Below, piece after piece: positions 16,217 through 24,758 of a stretch of DNA of 64,000 nucleotides. Under the pieces are notes generated by a model. That model did no database searches, was not told the origin of the DNA, and worked only from the letters and a program-made list of their open reading frames with translations. Position 1 is the stretch's first letter. Every line of letters begins with the position of its first letter. The stretch is taken from assembly GCA_017536625.1 (NCBI GenBank), contig JAFXGY010000043.1:1-64000 (forward strand), written 5' to 3'. Origin of the DNA: Oscillospiraceae bacterium. Lineage in GTDB: Bacteria > Bacillota > Clostridia > Oscillospirales > Ruminococcaceae. Position numbers and translations under genes: made by a program.

Positions 16217-17305
16217 TTATTTCTTTCCGAAAAGGGACATAAGATCTTCATCGAGGAAGCTTGGTTCGCTGGAAGTGGTTTCTTCCTCGCCGAATCCGCT
16301 CATGAAAGCGGGAATGGTTCCTGCAGAAGATTTTTTCATTCCGTTATCGTCAAAGCCGGTTGCGATTACGGTGATTGCCATTTCGTCGTTCATGTTTTCA
16401 TCGAACGCAACACCGAAGATGAGGTTTACGTCATCTGCGCAGGCTTCTCTTACCATGGTTGCGGCTTTATCAACATCGTCCATGCTGATATCGGGAGAAG
16501 CAAGTATATTGACGATTGCACGGTGAGCACCTTCGATGGAAGTTTCGAGAAGGGGGCTGGAAATTGCGGCTTTGGTTGCTTTTTCTGCCTTATCTTCACC
16601 GGTTGCACGGCCAACGCCCATGTGTGCAACGCCGGCATCTCTCATAATGCTGCAAACATCAGCGAAGTCGAGGTTGATGAAGCCTTCGATATTGATAAGG
16701 TCGCTGATGCTCTGCACTCCGTGGCGGAGAACGTCATCAGCCTGGGCAAAAGCGTTCATAAGGGTGATTTTTGTTTCGGAAACTTCTTTGAGTCTTTCGT
16801 TCGGAATGACGATGAGGGCATCGACATGGTCGCGAAGAGCGAGAATTCCGCTTTCGGCCTGTTCCATTCTGCGTTTGCCTTCAAAAGCGAAGGGTTTGGT
16901 TACAACGCCGACGGTAAGTGCGCCAAGTTCACGGGAAACTTCCGCAACGATTGCTGCAGAACCGGTTCCGGTGCCGCCGCCCATTCCTGCGGTTACGAAA
17001 ACCATCTGTGCACCTTTGAGGGCTGCAAGGATTTCGTCGCGGCTTTCTTCGCCTGCTCTCTGGCCAACGTCCGGATTTCCGCCGGCGCCGCCGCCTTTGC
17101 AGGTTTTTTCGCCTATGACGGTTTTTACGGTGGCTTTGGATTTCATAAGAGCCTGTCTGTCGGTATTGAGAGAAATGAACTCAACGCCCTGGACTTCGCT
17201 TACTACCATGTGGTTGACTGCGTTTCCGCCGCCGCCGCCGACACCGACAACTTTTATATTAATAACACGTCCGGTTTCATTATCCATATCAAAATTCATC
17301 TGCAT
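16217..17305 (-). CDS. ftsZ: Cell division GTPase FtsZ
   Basis: FtsZ polymerises into the division ring at midcell. The 362-residue protein has the GTP-binding GGGGGNAVN near residue 25, the tubulin signature GGGTGTGSA near 110, the T7-loop region (NIEGFINLDFADV), and a C-terminal tail ending DEDLMSLFGKK that would bind partner proteins. GGAGG lies ten bases before ATG. It has its own promoter and terminator and is thus separated from the dcw operon. No ftsA or spoIIGA lies beside it. Confidence 0.97.
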   Translation of the reverse strand: MQMNFDMDNETGRVINIKVVGVGGGGGNAVNHMVVSEVQGVEFISLNTDRQALMKSKATVKTVIGEKTCKGGGAGGNPDVGQRAGEESRDEILAALKGAQMVFVTAGMGGGTGTGSAAIVAEVSRELGALTVGVVTKPFAFEGKRRMEQAESGILALRDHVDALIVIPNERLKEVSETKITLMNAFAQADDVLRHGVQSISDLINIEGFINLDFADVCSIMRDAGVAHMGVGRATGEDKAEKATKAAISSPLLETSIEGAHRAIVNILASPDISMDDVDKAATMVREACADDVNLIFGVAFDENMNDEMAITVIATGFDDNGMKKSSAGTIPAFMSGFGEEETTSSEPSFLDEDLMSLFGKK

Positions 17306-17359
17306 ATCTAACTATCCTCCGTTTTAACTTCCTCAAATGGATAGAATAATCCTAATATA

Positions 17360-17388
17360 ATATTATCAAATTATGCTCTTTTTTGCAA
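17360..17388 (-). promoter_or_regulatory. Promoter of ftsZ
   Basis: TTGCAA (17383-17388), a 17-base spacer and TAATAT (17360-17365) on the minus strand, between the dcw terminator and ftsZ. Confidence 0.75.
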
Positions 17389-17433
17389 GGTATATATATT
17401 ATTTTCTTTATTATTTTGTTAAAAATATTTCGA

Positions 17434-17465
17434 CAAAAAAAGGGCGGAAATTTTTCCGCCCTTTA
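17434..17465 (-). terminator. Terminator of the dcw operon
   Basis: The stem AAAGGGCGGAAA / TTTCCGCCCTTT followed by T on the minus strand ends the transcript that contains ftsQ and the small membrane protein gene. Confidence 0.85.
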
Positions 17466-17471
17466 AGATTT

Positions 17472-17675
17472 TTATTTTTTGCTGTCCATACTTCCCAGCC
17501 AGAGTTTTATTGAAAAATAAACCAATGCAAAAACAGAGATAAGCAGGACTATCATATGGATTATGAAAATATAATCCGGAAGCTCGATATCAAATATGTT
17601 TATGCAGGAAGTGAAGATATTGCATATTGACATAGCAATAAGGCTTATCCAAAATAATCTTTTATATTTTTCCAT
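17472..17675 (-). CDS. Small membrane protein at the end of the dcw operon
   Basis: A 67-residue protein with two predicted membrane helices (about 7-25 and 34-57) joined by a short acidic loop. I recognise no family. AGAGGTGG precedes ATG, 12 bases after ftsQ, so it is co-transcribed. A role in division is only suggested by position. Confidence 0.7.
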   Translation of the reverse strand: MEKYKRLFWISLIAMSICNIFTSCINIFDIELPDYIFIIHMIVLLISVFALVYFSIKLWLGSMDSKK

Positions 17676-17687
17676 TTTGCCACCTCT

Positions 17688-18542
17688 TTATTCCTCGTCC
17701 TCATCCGCATAGCCTGTTCCGGAAACTTTTCCGAGGGAATCCCAGGGGGAAACGGTCATTTCCTTTGTCATGATTTCGCCGGGGACCGAAGCATCCACAA
17801 GCTGATATCCTGTGGAGGGAAGATTATCGGTTATAACTTTATCCGCAAACTGGAGCTTATATTCAAGTTCAAGTTCGTTCCCAAGCTCGACCCTTACCCT
17901 GTTTTCATGGATCATAACTATTTCGAGGGTATCGCTTAAATCAAGGAAGTTATAGCCTTCCATTCCAAGTTCGCGCATGGAATTTATGATTCTTTGCATA
18001 AGGGCGGTGCGCTTGATATCGTCCTCGGTGCTTGTGATGGTGCTTATTCCGCGGACGGAAAGCATTCCGTAAGGGACTTCTTCCAGACCGCGTTCAAGGA
18101 CTTTTCCGCCGGCGCTGACAAGGGTATAGCCATCCGCTTCCTCAATGACGGAAAAAGGTTCCGCTTCGGTTATCACAATGGTCACCGCATTGGGGAAGCT
18201 GCGCTTTACTTCAACGGCTTCGATATAATTATAGACCGCATAAAGCTTTGCTTCAGCATAGGCAGTATCCACTTCGAAAAGGTTTTCGCCCTTTTCGATG
18301 CCGGAAGTTTCAATAAGATTCCTCTCTTCATAGAGGGTGTTGCCTTCAATATAGATGCGGTCCACGTTGAAAAGCATGGTAAGACAAAGATAGATTGCCG
18401 CTGCCGCAAGAAAAACGGACATGACGATTAAAAACGGCGTAATAACGCGGCGTTTTGCCGCTTTGCGCTGCTTTTTCTTCGCATTATCCACAAACCTTGC
18501 TTCGGTCTGCTTTTTTTCCGTTTTCTTTGCTTTTTTCTTCAT
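17688..18542 (-). CDS. ftsQ: Cell division protein FtsQ/DivIB
   Basis: A bitopic division protein: basic N-terminus rich in Lys, one membrane helix (about residues 33-55), then an outside POTRA domain (FNVDRIYIEGNTLYEERNLIETSGI) and a beta domain. FtsQ/DivIB links early and late divisome proteins through FtsL. I start it at ATG 18542 (MKKKAKK), eight bases after murG; an in-frame ATG at 18599 would overlap murG by 50 bases. Neither has a strong ribosome site, so the start is not certain. Confidence 0.9.
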   Translation of the reverse strand: MKKKAKKTEKKQTEARFVDNAKKKQRKAAKRRVITPFLIVMSVFLAAAAIYLCLTMLFNVDRIYIEGNTLYEERNLIETSGIEKGENLFEVDTAYAEAKLYAVYNYIEAVEVKRSFPNAVTIVITEAEPFSVIEEADGYTLVSAGGKVLERGLEEVPYGMLSVRGISTITSTEDDIKRTALMQRIINSMRELGMEGYNFLDLSDTLEIVMIHENRVRVELGNELELEYKLQFADKVITDNLPSTGYQLVDASVPGEIMTKEMTVSPWDSLGKVSGTGYADEDEE

Positions 18543-18549
18543 TTGCCGT

Positions 18550-19674
18550 TTATCTTTCGTAAAGGGATATAATTTCTTTTCTGATGCGCTCGTTGGCATC
18601 TCTTACCGCAAGAGCTTTTGCATTTTCGGAAAGCTCGCGGAGTTTTTCCGGGTTTTCGGTAAGTTCCCTGACTGTTTTGCAAAGGAGCTCTCCGGTAAGG
18701 TCTTTTTCTTCGATGACAACTCCTGCGTTATGGTTAGCGAGCACCATTGCGTTGTGATACTGGTGATTTTCCGCAACGTTCGGGGAAGGAATGAGCACGG
18801 AAGCTCTTCCCGCTGCTTTAAGTTCCGCAAGGGTTATTGCACCGCAGCGCGAAATCACAAGATCCGCCGCCGCAAGGCAGCGGGGCATATCGTCTATGTA
18901 TTCCCGCAGAATAAGGTTCTTGTGCTCATGAGCATCGATGCCCTTTTCCTTGAGCATATCATAATAATAGGAAGGTCCGTAATATGAACCGGAACCGTGG
19001 ATATGTACAAAATCCTTTTCGCCAAGGTGCCATGCCATAAGCTCCGCAACGGCTTCGTTGAGTCTTTGAGCACCGAGGCTTCCGCCGAAGGAAAGAATGC
19101 ATATTCTTTCTCCGACGCCGTAAAAATCTCTGGCGGATTTTCTGTCCTGATGGAAAATTTCTTCTCTTACCGGGTTTCCGGTGACGATGTATTCCTTATC
19201 TTCCGGAAGAAATTTTCTGCTTTCCTCAACATCAAGAAGGATTTTATCCACATGCTTTGCAAGAAGCTTTGTGGTCACACCGGGGAAGGCGTTGTTTTCC
19301 ATGGCGATGGTTTTATAGCCGAGGAGTGCGGCTTTTCTTACCACCGGGCCGCTTACATAACCGCCGGTTCCCATAACGATATCGGGCTTAAAGCCTTCGA
19401 TGATTTCCTTTGCTCTGGAACCGCTTCCCGCAAGATACCAGAGGGCTTTGATATTGTTTTTTATGTTGCGCATCGAAAGTCGGCGCTGGATTCCCAGCAC
19501 CTTTATGGGCGCAAAATCATAACCGTATTTCGGAACTATGCGGGATTCCATTCCGTTTGGATTTCCCGCAAAAAGGATTTCCGTTTCCGGGTCTTTTTCT
19601 TTAAGATAGTTTGCGATTGCAATGGCCGGATTGATATGACCGGCGGTGCCGCCGCAGGCAAAAAGTATTTTCAT
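18550..19674 (-). CDS. murG: UDP-N-acetylglucosamine:lipid I transferase MurG
   Basis: MurG adds GlcNAc to lipid I to make lipid II at the inner membrane face. The 374-residue protein has the GGTAGHINPA loop at residues 8-17, GTGGYVSGPVV near 105, the second glycine loop SFGGSLGAQRLNE near 190 and the sugar-nucleotide site GAITLAELKAAGR near 275. ATG overlaps the ftsW stop by four bases. Confidence 0.96.
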   Translation of the reverse strand: MKILFACGGTAGHINPAIAIANYLKEKDPETEILFAGNPNGMESRIVPKYGYDFAPIKVLGIQRRLSMRNIKNNIKALWYLAGSGSRAKEIIEGFKPDIVMGTGGYVSGPVVRKAALLGYKTIAMENNAFPGVTTKLLAKHVDKILLDVEESRKFLPEDKEYIVTGNPVREEIFHQDRKSARDFYGVGERICILSFGGSLGAQRLNEAVAELMAWHLGEKDFVHIHGSGSYYGPSYYYDMLKEKGIDAHEHKNLILREYIDDMPRCLAAADLVISRCGAITLAELKAAGRASVLIPSPNVAENHQYHNAMVLANHNAGVVIEEKDLTGELLCKTVRELTENPEKLRELSENAKALAVRDANERIRKEIISLYER

Positions 19675-20867
19675 TGTTTGCCTCCTTCGGATTTTTTAAG
19701 CAAGGAGTTTTTTGATACAGAAAGAACAACACCCATTTCGCCAAGTGTCATCAGAAGCGCCGTTCCGCCATAGGAGAAAAGCGGAAGCGAAATTCCCGTA
19801 TTCGGGATGGTTCCGGTAACAACGGCGATATTGAGCAAAACCTGAAGCCCAACGTGGGTTACGCAGCCCGCCGCAAGAAGAGAACCGAATTTATCCGGGC
19901 AGTGCATTGCGATTACATATCCGCGGATTACGAGCAGGGCAAAAAGAATTATGATTATCGAAGCGCCGATGAAACCGAGCTCTTCGCAGATTACCGGGAA
20001 AATAAAGTCGTTCTGAGGTTCCGGAATATAAAGATATTTCTGACGGGAGTTACCAAGACCCACTCCCCAGAAACCACCGGAACCTATGGCGATAAGCGCC
20101 TGGATGGTCTGGAATCCGTCGCCGAGAGGATCGGAATAAGGATCGAGCCAAGTTGTAACGCGGTCGCCGGCATATTCCATGAATGCAGGGACCACAAGAA
20201 TTGTGATAACGCCGATAACGCCGATTCCGACGAGCATTCCGAAATAGCGAAGCTTCGTTCCGCCGAACCACATCATTGCAATTCCAAGGGCACCGACTAT
20301 GATTGTACCGGAAAGATGACGGGAAAGAATAACGAGGACGGCGACCACGCCGAGGCAGATTCCGAAGGGCATGACGCCGTATCTGAAAGTTCCCATTTTA
20401 TCCGCATTGGTTGCCGCAAGATGGGCAAAAAGAACGATGATTGCGAATTTCGCGATTTCCGAAGGCTGGAAGGAAAAATTTCCGATATAAAACCATCTTG
20501 CGAATCCATATTGGTCGCGCATGAAAATATCCGAATAAAGAAGCAGCAAAACCGCGCCAATATAAAGCAGAATCGAATATTTCTGAAAGATTTTGTAGTT
20601 CAGCTGGGAAACAAAAAGCATACCCGCAACACCGATCACTGCGAAAACGAGCTGACGCTCGATATAATGGAAGCTGTTGCCTTCGTTATAAAAAGCATAG
20701 GCATGGCTTGCCGAAAAGAGCATAACAAGCCCGAATGTAAGAAGGACAAGAACGAGAACAAGAAAAGTCACGTCGATTTTGCCGCGTCTGTGCTTCGGAA
20801 CAAGCAAATGCTCTTTTGCCGCCGCTTTCGGTATGAAGCTGTCAAAATCTATTGTAATAGCTTTCAT
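19671..20867 (-). CDS. ftsW: Septal peptidoglycan polymerase FtsW
   Basis: A SEDS glycosyltransferase that polymerises lipid II together with its partner PBP. The 398-residue protein has about ten membrane helices, the early VMLFSAS motif, the catalytic-site Asp region FIFPVICEELGFIGA near 295 and GISLPLFSYGG near 365. It lies between mraY and murG; murD, usually found here, is absent. Confidence 0.94.
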   Translation of the reverse strand: MKAITIDFDSFIPKAAAKEHLLVPKHRRGKIDVTFLVLVLVLLTFGLVMLFSASHAYAFYNEGNSFHYIERQLVFAVIGVAGMLFVSQLNYKIFQKYSILLYIGAVLLLLYSDIFMRDQYGFARWFYIGNFSFQPSEIAKFAIIVLFAHLAATNADKMGTFRYGVMPFGICLGVVAVLVILSRHLSGTIIVGALGIAMMWFGGTKLRYFGMLVGIGVIGVITILVVPAFMEYAGDRVTTWLDPYSDPLGDGFQTIQALIAIGSGGFWGVGLGNSRQKYLYIPEPQNDFIFPVICEELGFIGASIIIILFALLVIRGYVIAMHCPDKFGSLLAAGCVTHVGLQVLLNIAVVTGTIPNTGISLPLFSYGGTALLMTLGEMGVVLSVSKNSLLKKSEGGKQ

Positions 20868-20899
20868 AGGCTGCCTTTCAAAAAATAGTTTTCAAAAAA

Positions 20900-21877
20900 T
20901 CAGATCATGGTTACCGCAAGAATAGAAATCAAAGCGCCGCAAAGCCCCACAAGGCAGAAGACAATTACGATTTTCCATTCGCTCCAGCCGCTCATTTCAA
21001 AATGATGGTGGATGGGTGCCATTTTGAATACGCGTTTTTTACGGATTTTATAACTTCCGATCTGGATGATATCGGAAAGAGTTTCGATAACATAAACGAT
21101 TCCCGCAAAGAGAAGGATCATCGGGATGTTAAGGCCGAACGCAAGAGCGCAGACCATTCCGCCGAGGAAGAGAGAACCGGTATCCCCCATGAAAACCCTT
21201 GCAGGATAGCAGTTCCAAAGGAAATAACCGGCACATCCGCCCGCAAGAGCAGCTGCCATAAAGCTCATGGAAGTGTGTTCAAGAATTGCGGACATAACGA
21301 TGAATCCGCAGGCGCAGACAAAGGTTACGGAAGAGCAAAGTCCATCGATTCCGTCCGTAAGGTTCACCGCATTGGAAGCGCCCACAATGATGAAAACAGC
21401 CAGCGGATAATAGAAAAAGCCGATATCAAGCTGACCGATAAAAGGAATTACAAGAACGGTGGAAAGAGTTCCGGAAAGATAAAGTCCCGCAAGGAACATC
21501 ACCGCAAGAAGCACCTGGCCGATGAGTTTTTGTTTTGCGGTAAGGCCTTCGTTCTGTTTGCGGACCACTTTGGTATAGTCATCAATAAAGCCGAGAAGTC
21601 CGTAACCGAGAGCCATAATAAGGCCGCTTCCGTATTTGATCTTTTCGGTTGCAGGCGCATCCGCAAGGAAGAAAAACGCAAGAATGCTTGCGGCAAGAAT
21701 TCCGATGACGAACATGATTCCACCCATGGTGGGGGTGCCTTCCTTGTTTTTGTGCCAGCTGGGGCCGATTTCGAGAATGCTCTGGCCGAAATTAAGCTTC
21801 CTCAGGGCAGGAATAAGCCAATGGCCCGAAAGAGCCGATATTGCAAACGCAACGAATGCGATGAGTGCTATCTGCAT
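20900..21877 (-). CDS. mraY: Phospho-N-acetylmuramoyl-pentapeptide transferase MraY
   Basis: MraY moves phospho-MurNAc-pentapeptide to undecaprenyl phosphate to form lipid I. The 325-residue polytopic protein has GTPTMGG near residue 50, GFIDDYTKV near 97, the catalytic NLTDGIDGL near 177 and APIHHHFE near 290. CGGAGG precedes ATG. Confidence 0.96.
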   Translation of the reverse strand: MQIALIAFVAFAISALSGHWLIPALRKLNFGQSILEIGPSWHKNKEGTPTMGGIMFVIGILAASILAFFFLADAPATEKIKYGSGLIMALGYGLLGFIDDYTKVVRKQNEGLTAKQKLIGQVLLAVMFLAGLYLSGTLSTVLVIPFIGQLDIGFFYYPLAVFIIVGASNAVNLTDGIDGLCSSVTFVCACGFIVMSAILEHTSMSFMAAALAGGCAGYFLWNCYPARVFMGDTGSLFLGGMVCALAFGLNIPMILLFAGIVYVIETLSDIIQIGSYKIRKKRVFKMAPIHHHFEMSGWSEWKIVIVFCLVGLCGALISILAVTMI

Positions 21878-21894
21878 ATTAAGTCCTCCGTTTT

Positions 21895-23277
21895 TTATGT
21901 TTCTTCATAGAATGCTTCCGCAATATCCTCGAACTTCATTCCGCGGCTTGCTTTCAGCCAGATGATATCCCCGGGTTTTGCGGTTTTCCTGAGTTTTTCG
22001 GAAAGTTCTTCCTTCGTTTCAAAATGGAAAGCAGTTTCTTTCATTCCGTTCACCCAAGCCCCCGCGGCAATAAGTCTTGAAAGTTCACCATAGCAGAAAA
22101 GCAAATCGGCTTTTTCCGCCGCAAGTTTTCCTGTTTCGTAATGGGAACTTTCCGCAACGGTTCCGAGTTCGAGCATATCGCCGAGCACGGCAATTTTTTT
22201 CGCACCTTCCGGAAGATTTTGAGCACCGAGGGTATTGAGCGCAGCTTTCATGGAATCCGGATTTGCGTTATAGCAGTCTTCAACAACGGTTATTCCGCGG
22301 CAAAGCTGCACTTTCTGGCGCATTCCGGTGTTTTTGAAGTTTGCAAGAGCCAAAGCGCACTGCTGCGGTTCAATTCCTGCGGCAACGCCTGCACCAAAGC
22401 CCGCAAGAGCATTGAGCACGTTGTGAACTCCCATGGTGGGAATATGAGCACGGTATTCGCCGCTTTCGCACACTATGGTGAAGTCAGTTTCTCCATCGTG
22501 CTCAAAGATATCCTTTGCGGTGATATCGGCGGAAGTATCCTCAACAGCATAGTATATCACATTATAATCCGGAAGACAAATATCTTTCATCATATCGTTA
22601 TCTTTATTGAGGAGGAGGGTGCCGCCTTTTTTCAGGCCTTCGACTATTTCGAATTTGGCTTTCTTTATATTTTCCCTTGAACCGAGATTTTCAATATGGC
22701 AGGTTCCGATGCAGGTGATTACCGCAATATCCGGCTTTGCGGGAAGGGTGAGTTCCCTTATTTCGCCGAGATTCACCATTCCGAATTCAAGCACCAGTGC
22801 TTCGATGCTTCTATCAAGTTCAAGAATGGTTTTGGGGACTCCCACTTCGTTATTAAGATTATTTTCGGTTTTAAGGGTGTTATACCTGCTTTTGATAACC
22901 GCCGCAATCATTTCTCTTGTGGTGGTTTTTCCGACGGAACCGGTTACGGCAATTACCTTCGGGCTGAACTTGCTGCGGTAAAGTCCGGCAATATCAAGAA
23001 AGGCCTGGCGGGTTGTTTCCACAAAAAGGAGTTTATCTGTTCCGTAATCCCCTTCCTTCTGAACAACTGCCCAAAGGGCGCCGTTTTCCATCGCGGTTTT
23101 TACGAATGCGTGGCCGTCGAACTTTTCGCCGCAAAGGGCAACAAAGATGCTTCCGGGTTTCACATCCCTTGAATCCGTGCAGATATTGGTTATTTCAATA
23201 TCGGGAATTTCAGTATTCGTTTTTGCGCCGATTGCAAAAGCAATCTCTTTAAGCTTTAACGGAAGCAAAGCGTTCAT
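21895..23277 (-). CDS. murF: UDP-MurNAc-tripeptide--D-alanyl-D-alanine ligase MurF
   Basis: MurF adds D-Ala-D-Ala to complete the pentapeptide precursor. The 460-residue ligase has the N-terminal uridine-binding domain (TDSRDVKPGSIFVAL), the P-loop GSVGKTTTREM near 112, the central NLNNEVGVPKT and a C-terminal domain with NPDSMKAAL and LGDMLELG. AAAGGGG precedes ATG; murE ends directly upstream. Confidence 0.95.
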   Translation of the reverse strand: MNALLPLKLKEIAFAIGAKTNTEIPDIEITNICTDSRDVKPGSIFVALCGEKFDGHAFVKTAMENGALWAVVQKEGDYGTDKLLFVETTRQAFLDIAGLYRSKFSPKVIAVTGSVGKTTTREMIAAVIKSRYNTLKTENNLNNEVGVPKTILELDRSIEALVLEFGMVNLGEIRELTLPAKPDIAVITCIGTCHIENLGSRENIKKAKFEIVEGLKKGGTLLLNKDNDMMKDICLPDYNVIYYAVEDTSADITAKDIFEHDGETDFTIVCESGEYRAHIPTMGVHNVLNALAGFGAGVAAGIEPQQCALALANFKNTGMRQKVQLCRGITVVEDCYNANPDSMKAALNTLGAQNLPEGAKKIAVLGDMLELGTVAESSHYETGKLAAEKADLLFCYGELSRLIAAGAWVNGMKETAFHFETKEELSEKLRKTAKPGDIIWLKASRGMKFEDIAEAFYEET

Positions 23278-23289
23278 TCCCCTTTCGCT

Positions 23290-24726
23290 TTATTTTTCCA
23301 TTTCTTCCATGAAATTTTTTACGATGACCTTTTCATCAAAATATACGGTTCCGAAATCGAGAACCTGATAATCTTCGTGTCCTTTTCCCGCAAGAAGGAG
23401 AACATCGCCTTTTTCGCAATGTTCCAGCGCCCATTTTATCGCTTTATAGCGGTCCGGTTCATAATGGAACGGAACGCCGCATTTTTCGATGGCGGGAAGG
23501 GTATCCGCGGCAATTTCATCAACCGCTTCGTGCCTTGGGTTATCGCTTGTAAGAATCATAAAATCGGATTTTGCCGCAACGGCATTGACCATTTTGGGTC
23601 GCTTGGTTTTATCGCGGTTTCCGGCACAGCCGAAAAGGGTGATTATTCTTCCTTTTGCACATTCGCTGATGGAATCAAGCACCTTTTCAAGGGCATCCGG
23701 GCCATGGGCAAAATCGCGGATAACGGTGAAATCTCCGGAATATATGACTTCCACCCTGCCTTTTACTCCCGGGCAGGTATTAAGACCTTCAACCGCTTCT
23801 TCGAAGGAAAGTCCGCAGTTCATTGCGGCGCCGGCCGCAAGCATTGCGTTGGAGGCAGAAAATTTTCCCGGCATGGAAAAATTCACTCTTCCGATATTGC
23901 ACGTTCCCACCATGGCGAATTTGCAGCCTTCGGAAGAATTCTTTACGTCGTGGGCGGTGAAATCCGCGGAAATATCGCCGACGGAAACGGTTGAAACCGG
24001 GCAGGAAAGTTCCTTTGCAAGGGTTTTTCCGTAATTATCGTCTATGCAAACAACGGCTTTTTCGCAATTTCGGAAAAGTTCCTTCTTCGCTTCAAAATAA
24101 TTTTCCATGCTGCCGTGATAATCAAGATGATCCTGGGTGAGATTTGTGAAAACAGCTGTTTCAAAATGACAGCCTTCCACCCTTTTCTGATCAAGAGCCT
24201 GAGAAGAAACTTCCATCACAACATATTCACAGCCGGCATTTGCCATTCTTGAAAAAATAACGTGAAGTTCCGCAGCATCCGGTGTGGTATATTTCGCCGG
24301 AAGGGAAATATCACCGATAAGATTCTGGATAGTTCCGATAAGGCCGACCTTTTTTCCGGCGGATTCGAGGATATGTTTTATAAGATAGGTTATGGTGGTT
24401 TTTCCGTTGGTGCCGGTAACGCCGATAAGCTTCATTTTTTCCGCGGGCCTTCCGTTAAGGTTAGCGCACATAACGGAATATGCCGCCCTTGAATTCGGCA
24501 CGATTATCTGTTCGGCAATGCCTGTATCCCTTTCCGCAACGATCCATGAAGCACCGCTTCTTTTTGCGGCGGCGGCGTATTCGTGCCCGTCGATATTTCC
24601 GCCTTTTATGCAGACGAAAACCGAACCGGGTTCGACTCTTCGGGAATCTCCTGTGACGTCCCTTATTTCAATATCTTCAATTTTTCCGGTATATTCAACG
24701 TCCCTTAAAAGTTCGGATAAAAGCAA
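23290..24726 (-). CDS. murE: UDP-MurNAc-L-Ala-D-Glu--meso-diaminopimelate ligase MurE (TTG start)
   Basis: MurE adds the third residue of the stem peptide. The protein (478 residues) has the P-loop GTNGKTTITYL, the carbamylated-Lys region, and DNPR in SDNPRHEAVDEI, the motif that selects meso-diaminopimelate rather than lysine. TTG at 24726 is the likely start: GGAGG lies eight bases upstream and the N-terminus (LLLSELL) fits the family; the GTG three codons earlier is part of the ribosome site. Confidence 0.95.
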   Translation of the reverse strand: MLLSELLRDVEYTGKIEDIEIRDVTGDSRRVEPGSVFVCIKGGNIDGHEYAAAAKRSGASWIVAERDTGIAEQIIVPNSRAAYSVMCANLNGRPAEKMKLIGVTGTNGKTTITYLIKHILESAGKKVGLIGTIQNLIGDISLPAKYTTPDAAELHVIFSRMANAGCEYVVMEVSSQALDQKRVEGCHFETAVFTNLTQDHLDYHGSMENYFEAKKELFRNCEKAVVCIDDNYGKTLAKELSCPVSTVSVGDISADFTAHDVKNSSEGCKFAMVGTCNIGRVNFSMPGKFSASNAMLAAGAAMNCGLSFEEAVEGLNTCPGVKGRVEVIYSGDFTVIRDFAHGPDALEKVLDSISECAKGRIITLFGCAGNRDKTKRPKMVNAVAAKSDFMILTSDNPRHEAVDEIAADTLPAIEKCGVPFHYEPDRYKAIKWALEHCEKGDVLLLAGKGHEDYQVLDFGTVYFDEKVIVKNFMEEMEK

Positions 24727-24758
24727 AGGGATCACCTCCGATTAAATGTTTTTTGTTA

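Noticed and set aside
16157..17311. A long plus-strand frame opposite ftsZ
   Set aside because: Antisense shadow of ftsZ with Cys/His/Phe-rich composition; no start signal.
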